Shown: piece after piece, positions 5,637-9,622 of the stretch
How positions within the stretch are numbered: position 1 is the first letter of the stretch
Layout: each line of letters begins with the position of its first letter
From: Thermoleophilia bacterium
GTDB lineage: Bacteria; Actinomycetota; Thermoleophilia; Gaiellales; Gaiellaceae
Length of the DNA stretch: 9,622 bases
Direction of reading: 5' to 3'
Assembly: GCA_013362295.1 (NCBI GenBank)
Contig: JABFWJ010000257.1
Location: forward strand, 1 to 9,622
Made by a program: the position numbers and the translations under genes
Notes under the pieces: model-generated
What the model saw: the letters and a program-made list of their open reading frames with translations, nothing else
The model's database searches: none
What the model was told of the DNA's origin: nothing

Positions 5637-7387
5637 CTCCTCTCACCGAGCGCGCCGCGCCTGCCGCCGTGAACCGCTTCCGGGCCGCACCCGCGGCCTG
5701 GCTCTTCCTCGCCTGCGGCGCGGCGGCGATCGCCGCCTACTTCCTGCTGCCCTCGCACGGGGATGCCCAGTCGATCTTCTTCGTCGTCATCGGATCCGCT
5801 TCCGTCGCCGCGATCTACATCGGCAGCGTCCGCAACCTGCCGCCGGGGCAGCGCCTTCCGTGGCAGCTCTTCGCCCTCGGTCTGCTCGGCCAGGTCGCAG
5901 GTGACGCGATCTTTGCCGTCTACGAGGTCGGGCTCGACCGCGAGCCGCCGTCGCCCTCGGTCGCCGATGTGTTCTATCTCGGGGGCTACCCGCTGCTCGC
6001 GCTCGGCGTCGTGCTGGTGCTGCGGCGGCTGGGCGCGCAGACGAGCCGCACGGCGATCCTCGACTCGGTCCTCATCTTCTGCGGGGTCGCGCTCGTTCAG
6101 TGGGTGTTCTTCATCGACCCGTACAACCACATGCGCTTCGGCACCGAGGGCGCGCGCCTCGTCGCGATGGCCTATCCGGCCGTGGACGTGCTGCTGCTCG
6201 TCGCGTTCGCTCAGCTCCTCGTCGGCCCGGGCGGCCGCACGCGCAGCTACCGGCTGCTGCTCGCAAGCGTCGCGCTCTGGGTCGTCGCGGACGAGATCTA
6301 CGGCCTGAACGTCGATACGTATCAGGGCGGGGACTGGATCGACGCGCTCTGGCTCGGCTCCTACGTCACGTGGGCGGCGGCCGCGCTGGAGCCGTCGATG
6401 GCGCGGATCGCGGAGTTCGACCGCCGGCGCCTGCCGCGCTTGACGAAGACGCGGCTCCTCCTGCTGTCGGCGGCGTCGCTGACGGCGCCGCTGGCGCTCC
6501 TGATCGAGCGCGTCGCGCACCACCACGTCCACGCGTTCGCGATCGCGGTCGGCGGAGCGCTCCTCGGGGGCCTCGTCCTGCTCCGCCTTGCGGGCCTCGT
6601 CCGCGCCGTCGAGAGCACCGGCCGCGCCGAGCGCGCCGCCCGCCGCGAGGCCGAGCAGGCGCAGCAGCTGCTCGCCTATCAGAACCAGCAGCTGCGCGAG
6701 CTCGACCGGCTCAAGGACGAGTTCGTCTCGAGCATCTCGCACGAGCTGCGGACCCCGCTCACCTCGATCGCGGGCTACGTCGAGTTGTTGCTCGAGGAGG
6801 AGACCGAGGAGCACAAGCGCGGTCATCTTGCGATCGTCGAGCGGAACGCCGACCGGCTGCTGTCGCTCGTCGCGGACCTGCTGTTCGCGGCGCGGCTGCA
6901 GTACGGGCGGCTGGAGCTCGAGCGATCGCCCGTCGACCTCCAGACGCTCGTCACGCAATGCGTCGATTCGGCCCGGCCGCGAGCACGCGCCGCCGCCGTC
7001 CGGCTCGACGTCGAGACGACGCCGGTCCCGGAGCTTTTCGGCGAGCCGGCGAAGCTCGGCCAGGTGCTCGACAACCTCGTCTCGAACGCGATCAAGTTCA
7101 CACCTCGCGACGGACGGGTCTCCGTGCGTCTGGGCGTGCACGAGCAGATGATCTGGATCGAAGTGTCGGACACGGGCATCGGCATCCCCGAAACGGAACG
7201 CGAACGGCTCTTCGAGCGGTTCTTCCGCGCACAGTCCGCGCTCGAGCGGCAGATCCAGGGCACGGGGCTCGGTCTCTACATCTCGAAGGCGATCATCGAC
7301 GCCCACGGCGGCCGCATCGGCGTCGACAGCAACCCCGGTCAGGGCACCACCTTCGTGATCGAGCTGCCGGTCGGCGGAGCGTCATGA
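5627..7387 (+). CDS. Polytopic membrane sensor histidine kinase
   Basis: 586 residues. Residues ~20-330 hold about eight or nine hydrophobic helices, including 'ADVFYLGGYPLLALGVVLVL'. I know this as a membrane sensory region that in high-GC actinobacteria also precedes GGDEF/EAL and kinase domains. There is no large extracellular loop, so sensing is probably within or close to the membrane. A short coiled-coil linker ('REAEQAQQLLAYQNQQLREL') leads to the HisKA domain with 'SISHELRTPLTSI', phospho-acceptor His372. The ATPase domain has an N box 'LDNLVSNAIKFTP' (N483/N487), G1 'DTGIGIP' (D515), F box 'FERFFR' and G2 'GTGLGL' (G545). All catalytic boxes are intact. GTG at 5627 is the chosen start, with AAAGG six bases upstream inside a hairpin. 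The stop overlaps the next gene as ATGA. Confidence 0.95.
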   Translation: MTSPPLTERAAPAAVNRFRAAPAAWLFLACGAAAIAAYFLLPSHGDAQSIFFVVIGSASVAAIYIGSVRNLPPGQRLPWQLFALGLLGQVAGDAIFAVYEVGLDREPPSPSVADVFYLGGYPLLALGVVLVLRRLGAQTSRTAILDSVLIFCGVALVQWVFFIDPYNHMRFGTEGARLVAMAYPAVDVLLLVAFAQLLVGPGGRTRSYRLLLASVALWVVADEIYGLNVDTYQGGDWIDALWLGSYVTWAAAALEPSMARIAEFDRRRLPRLTKTRLLLLSAASLTAPLALLIERVAHHHVHAFAIAVGGALLGGLVLLRLAGLVRAVESTGRAERAARREAEQAQQLLAYQNQQLRELDRLKDEFVSSISHELRTPLTSIAGYVELLLEEETEEHKRGHLAIVERNADRLLSLVADLLFAARLQYGRLELERSPVDLQTLVTQCVDSARPRARAAAVRLDVETTPVPELFGEPAKLGQVLDNLVSNAIKFTPRDGRVSVRLGVHEQMIWIEVSDTGIGIPETERERLFERFFRAQSALERQIQGTGLGLYISKAIIDAHGGRIGVDSNPGQGTTFVIELPVGGAS

Positions 7388-7755
7388 GCGACCCTCCGCT
7401 CGTCCTCTGCGCCGACGACGACGAGGACATCCTCTCGCTCGTCTCGCTGAGGCTGCGCCGAGCCGGCTTCGAGGTCGCGACCGCGACCGACGGCGACGCG
7501 GCCGTCGCGATCGCGCGGGCCCAGCGCCCCGCACTCGCCGTCCTCGACGTGATGATGCCGAAGCGCACCGGCTACGAGGTGCTCGCGGAGCTGCGAGGCG
7601 ACGAGTCGCTACGCGACATGAAGGTGATCCTGCTCTCGGCCCGCGTGCAGGAGAGCGACATGGCGCGCGGGCTCGAGGCCGGAGCGGATGCCTATCTCGC
7701 CAAGCCCTTCAAGGCGCAGGAGCTCGTGTCCGCGGTCGAGGAGCTGCTGCGCTAG
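7384..7755 (+). CDS. Single-domain response regulator (CheY-like receiver)
   Basis: 123 residues, one receiver domain and no output domain. The conserved residues are present: acidic pocket D11-D13 ('CADDDED'), phospho-acceptor Asp55 in 'LAVLDVMMP', Ser85 in 'ILLSAR' and Lys107 in 'YLAKPF'. ATG 7384 overlaps the TGA of the kinase gene (7385-7387) as ATGA, so the two are translationally coupled and this is the likely direct phospho-target of that kinase. With no DNA-binding domain it would act by protein contact or as a phosphorelay step or phosphate sink. It converges on the OmpR-type regulator with six bases between stop codons. Confidence 0.93.
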   Translation: MSDPPLVLCADDDEDILSLVSLRLRRAGFEVATATDGDAAVAIARAQRPALAVLDVMMPKRTGYEVLAELRGDESLRDMKVILLSARVQESDMARGLEAGADAYLAKPFKAQELVSAVEELLR

Positions 7756-7770
7756 CGGTGGTCAGCTCTT
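7739..7770. terminator. Possible weak bidirectional terminator at the convergent receiver/OmpR stop codons
   Basis: GAGCTG (7741-7746) pairs with CAGCTC (7763-7768), plus a wobble and an A-T pair outside. The stem encloses both stop codons and a short CGCTAGCG palindrome (7750-7757). The loop is long and there is no T tract, so this is tentative. Confidence 0.25.
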
Positions 7771-8451
7771 GCGGTAGCGGTAGCCGAAGCCGCGCACCGT
7801 CTCGACCGGCGCCGAGTCCGGAGCGTCCGGGACGAGCTTGCGCCGCAGGTAGCCGACGTACAGCTTCACCTGGTCGCCCGAGACCCCGTACGGGTCGCCC
7901 CAGACGATCTCGAGCAGCTGGTCGCGCGACAGGACCTGGTTCGGGTTCTGCACGAACGCGGCAAGCAGCTTGAACTCGAGCGGCGTCAGCTGGATCTCGC
8001 GTCCCTGGACGATCACCCGACGCTGCGCGTAGTCGATCTGCACGAAGCCGTCCGCGTACGCCTCGAGCACCTCGGCCTTGCCGCCGGACCGCCGCAGGAG
8101 CGCCTGGACCCGTGCGAGCAGCTCCTGCCGTCCGAAGGGCTTCGCGACATAGTCGTCGGCACCGGAGGACAGGCCTCGTACCTTCTCGAGCTCCTGCGTG
8201 CGGGCGGTGAGCATGATCACGGGCACGTCGGAGAGGTCGCGGATGCGCTCGAGCGTCTGGTAGCCGTCGAGATCGGGCATCGTCACGTCGAGGATCACGA
8301 GCGCGGGCGCGTTGGAGAACAGGTGGCGGAGGGCCGCGCGGCCGTTCTCCGCCTCGTCGACGGTGTACCCGGCGCGTTCCAGCAGCTCGCGGACAAGGGT
8401 CCTGATGTCCTCGTCGTCGTCGACGACAAGCACGCGCGGGCGTGCGTTCAT
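7762..8451 (-). CDS. OmpR/PhoB-family response regulator (winged-helix)
   Basis: 229 residues. The receiver domain (1-~120) has acidic D11-D13, phospho-acceptor Asp55 in 'LVILDVTMPDLDGYQ', Thr82 in 'IMLTAR' and Lys104 in 'YVAKPF'. A short linker follows. The DNA-binding domain (~136-227) shows the family pattern 'IQLTPLEFKLLAAFVQNPNQ', 'LSRDQLLEIVWG' and the recognition-helix and wing block 'VKLYVGYLRRKL...VRGFGYRY'. It is a phosphorylation-dependent transcription factor. ATG at 8451 gives the normal receiver N-terminus MNARPRVLVVDDD; longer starts in the frame would add an antisense extension. No kinase lies on its own strand, so the convergent kinase is a candidate partner. Confidence 0.95.
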   Translation of the reverse strand: MNARPRVLVVDDDEDIRTLVRELLERAGYTVDEAENGRAALRHLFSNAPALVILDVTMPDLDGYQTLERIRDLSDVPVIMLTARTQELEKVRGLSSGADDYVAKPFGRQELLARVQALLRRSGGKAEVLEAYADGFVQIDYAQRRVIVQGREIQLTPLEFKLLAAFVQNPNQVLSRDQLLEIVWGDPYGVSGDQVKLYVGYLRRKLVPDAPDSAPVETVRGFGYRYRKS

Positions 8452-8509
8452 ACCGAACTCATACCATCCCGGAAGCTCAATCCCTGCGGCGCTGAACGAT
8501 TCTGCATTC

Positions 8510-8863
8510 GTGGCGCGCGTACTCATCTGCGAACCGCACGACGACATCACAGCCTTGCTGGAGCTCGTCGTGCGCCGGCTCGGGCACGAGCCGATCACGT
8601 TCGCCGGCGGAGCGGTCGACCATATCGGCATCGACGCGGCGGTGGTCGAGCCGGGGGAGGAGGCGGCGTTGCGGGTTGCCCGCAGCCTGCGTGCGAGCGG
8701 CGTGCCCGTGCTCTTCACGAGCATCTATCCACCCGACGACGAGCTGCTCGGCCTCGGGCCGGCCGCCTACCTCGTCAAGCCCTTCCCGCTGTACGCCCTC
8801 GAGCGCGCGCTCGAGCTGGCGCTCGGCGAGCGCGCGCCCGCTCCCGCCGCCGCGGCCGTCTGA
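8510..8863 (+). CDS. Receiver-like protein with Glu at the phospho-acceptor site (pseudo-receiver)
   Basis: 117 residues from GTG 8510. The N-terminus VARVLICEPHDDITALLEL fits receiver strand 1 and helix 1 with acidic residues E8, D11 and D12. The end of strand 3 reads 'DAAVVEPGEE', which puts Glu47 where Asp should be. 'VLFTSIYP' supplies Thr70/Ser71 and 'YLVKPF' the conserved Lys90. The stretch between the acceptor site and the Thr/Ser is about four residues shorter than in its OmpR-type neighbour. An Ala/Pro-rich tail ends it. Asp-to-Glu often mimics the phosphorylated state, so it may be constitutively active or phosphorylation-independent; that is inference. No Shine-Dalgarno is visible before the GTG. 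It is divergent from the OmpR-type regulator across 58 bp. The receiver fold is likely; its role is unknown. Confidence 0.78.
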   Translation: MARVLICEPHDDITALLELVVRRLGHEPITFAGGAVDHIGIDAAVVEPGEEAALRVARSLRASGVPVLFTSIYPPDDELLGLGPAAYLVKPFPLYALERALELALGERAPAPAAAAV

Positions 8864-8884
8864 GACACGGCCTTTCGAGACACG
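8862..8884 (+). repeat. Direct repeat GAGACACG, two copies 15 bp apart
   Basis: GAGACACG occurs at 8862-8869 and 8877-8884. The second copy ends two bases before the AT-rich -10-like element of the lipoprotein gene. The spacing and position suit an operator, but 8-bp repeats can arise by chance. Confidence 0.3.
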
Positions 8885-8885
8885 C

Positions 8886-8891
8886 TTAAAT
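8886..8891 (+). promoter_or_regulatory. Probable -10 box (TTAAAT) close to the lipoprotein start
   Basis: TTAAAT is the only AT-rich hexamer in a very GC-rich stretch and resembles a -10 box. It ends nine bases before GTG 8901, so transcription would begin at or just before the start codon, giving a leaderless mRNA. That fits the lack of a Shine-Dalgarno. No clear -35 box is seen. Confidence 0.4.
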
Positions 8892-8900
8892 CGTGCGCGC

Positions 8901-9622
8901 GTGCGCGCGCTCCCCGTCCTCCTCGCCGTCCTCGCGCTGACCGCGTGCGGTGCCGAGGCGCAGAAGCCGAGACCGGCCGTGCGAACCGGGGGCCTGCACA
9001 CGCTGACGGGGATCTCGCCGCCGCACCTGACCGTGACCCATGCTGCGCACGGCGTCGCGCCGGGCTTCCTGTTCGTGGCGGAGAAGGGCGGGAAGGACAA
9101 GCCGAGCGGCGTCGTGATCGCCGACAACCGCGGGCGCATCGTCTGGTACCACGAGGTGCCGCGCGGCCTCGAGGCGACCGACTTCCGGGCGCAGACCTAC
9201 AGGGGCAGGCCGGTCCTCACCTGGTGGCAGGGGACGATCAGCAAGGTCGGGGTCGGCCGCGGGGAGTACGTCGTCTACGACGACTCCTACCACGAGCTCG
9301 CGAAGCTGAAGGTGGCGCATGATCTCGACGGCGACCTGCACGAGTTCGAGCTGACGCCGCGCGGGACCGCCTACATCACCGTCTACCACGAGGTGCCGCT
9401 CGACCTCAGCTCGATCGGCGGTCCGAAGGACGGCTTCGTCTACGACAGCATCGTGCAGGAGCTGGACGTCGAGAGCGGCGACGAGAAGTTCGACTGGCAC
9501 AGCCTCGACCACGTGCCGCTGTCCGAGTCGCTCCAGGCGAACGCCGAGCCGGCCAAGCACGCGACGAAGAAGCGTCCGCTCGACTACTTCCACGTCAACT
9601 CGGTGACCGAGGCGCCGGGCGG
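8901..9622 (+). CDS. Arylsulfotransferase-family lipoprotein (5' part, cut by window end)
   Basis: About 240 codons are present, open to the right edge. The N-terminus MRALPVLLAVLALTACG is a lipoprotein signal peptide with lipobox LTAC and Cys16 as the lipidation site. The mature part matches the arylsulfotransferase (ASST) beta-propeller family: 'GVVIADNRGRIVWYHEVP', then 'LTWWQG' (residues ~106-111), 'GRGEYVVYDDSYHELA', 'DLHEFELTPRGTAYIT' with His147, and 'DYFHVNSVTEAPG' with His231. Known ASST enzymes move sulfate between phenols outside the cytoplasm through a histidine. The C-terminal half is outside the window, so catalytic competence cannot be judged, and many actinobacterial members have no tested activity. 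GTG 8901 is the start in frame with the signal peptide; a second GTG at 8893 is out of frame. Confidence 0.85.
   Translation, partial: MRALPVLLAVLALTACGAEAQKPRPAVRTGGLHTLTGISPPHLTVTHAAHGVAPGFLFVAEKGGKDKPSGVVIADNRGRIVWYHEVPRGLEATDFRAQTYRGRPVLTWWQGTISKVGVGRGEYVVYDDSYHELAKLKVAHDLDGDLHEFELTPRGTAYITVYHEVPLDLSSIGGPKDGFVYDSIVQELDVESGDEKFDWHSLDHVPLSESLQANAEPAKHATKKRPLDYFHVNSVTEAPG

Noticed and set aside
5633..7306. 557-codon open frame on the - strand
   Set aside because: Antisense to the histidine kinase, which has all catalytic boxes. Shadow composition.
6100..7755. 551-codon + frame that could be read as a kinase-receiver fusion
   Set aside because: Only its last 123 codons, from ATG 7384, encode a receiver. 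The earlier part is a shifted frame of the kinase gene, and the ATGA overlap explains the join.
7762..8724. Long version of the OmpR-type regulator starting at 8724
   Set aside because: The extra N-terminus is antisense to the receiver-like gene and has no domain. ATG 8451 gives the standard receiver start.
8945..9322. 125-codon + frame near the right end
   Set aside because: Shifted frame of the arylsulfotransferase-family lipoprotein, which has a lipobox and family motifs in the frame starting at 8901.

Overview
The window is very GC-rich, bacterial and densely packed. It has many GTG starts, AGGAGG ribosome sites, sigma-70-like promoters with GC-rich spacers, and GC-rich hairpins without a clear T tract. 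Protein types and base composition fit a high-GC actinobacterium. The 'ADVFYLGGYPLLALG' membrane domain fused to a histidine kinase, the arylsulfotransferase-like lipoprotein and the 'LYDLPLEEFTKARN' coiled-coil protein suggest Thermoleophilia (Gaiellales/Solirubrobacterales type). That placement is inference, not proof. No mobile element, CRISPR array, phage gene or origin is visible.

Left third (1-2772): a membrane-anchored family 5 (peptide/nickel type) substrate-binding protein on the + strand converges on, and overlaps by 80 bp, a YihY/BrkB membrane protein on the - strand. The YihY frame has no ATG/GTG/TTG early enough to include its first membrane segment. A CTG overlapping the stop of a 75-codon upstream gene (CTGA) would give the family's normal length. 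A tRNA-Glu(CTC) gene stands on the + strand just beyond.

Middle (2773-5500): all genes are on the - strand. They are a 77-aa hypothetical protein with a good, almost leaderless promoter, a 64-aa zinc-ribbon protein, a coiled-coil protein of unknown function, and an orphan branched-chain-amino-acid-type substrate-binding protein with its own promoter and a strong terminator. Two stop codons in this stretch lie inside hairpins.

Right (5501-8863): a signalling cluster. A polytopic histidine kinase and a single-domain receiver overlap by ATGA on the + strand. They converge on an OmpR/PhoB-type response regulator on the - strand. That regulator is divergent from a short receiver-like protein whose phospho-acceptor Asp is replaced by Glu. 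The kinase leader carries a G-tract run, a GNRA hairpin that takes up the ribosome site, and a palindrome over the start codon.

Right edge (8864-9622): the 5' part of a lipoprotein of the arylsulfotransferase family, probably transcribed from very close to its start codon. It is cut by the window end.

No complete novel system is demonstrable. The best leads are the Asp-to-Glu receiver in the signalling cluster, the CTG start of the YihY gene and the kinase leader structure.
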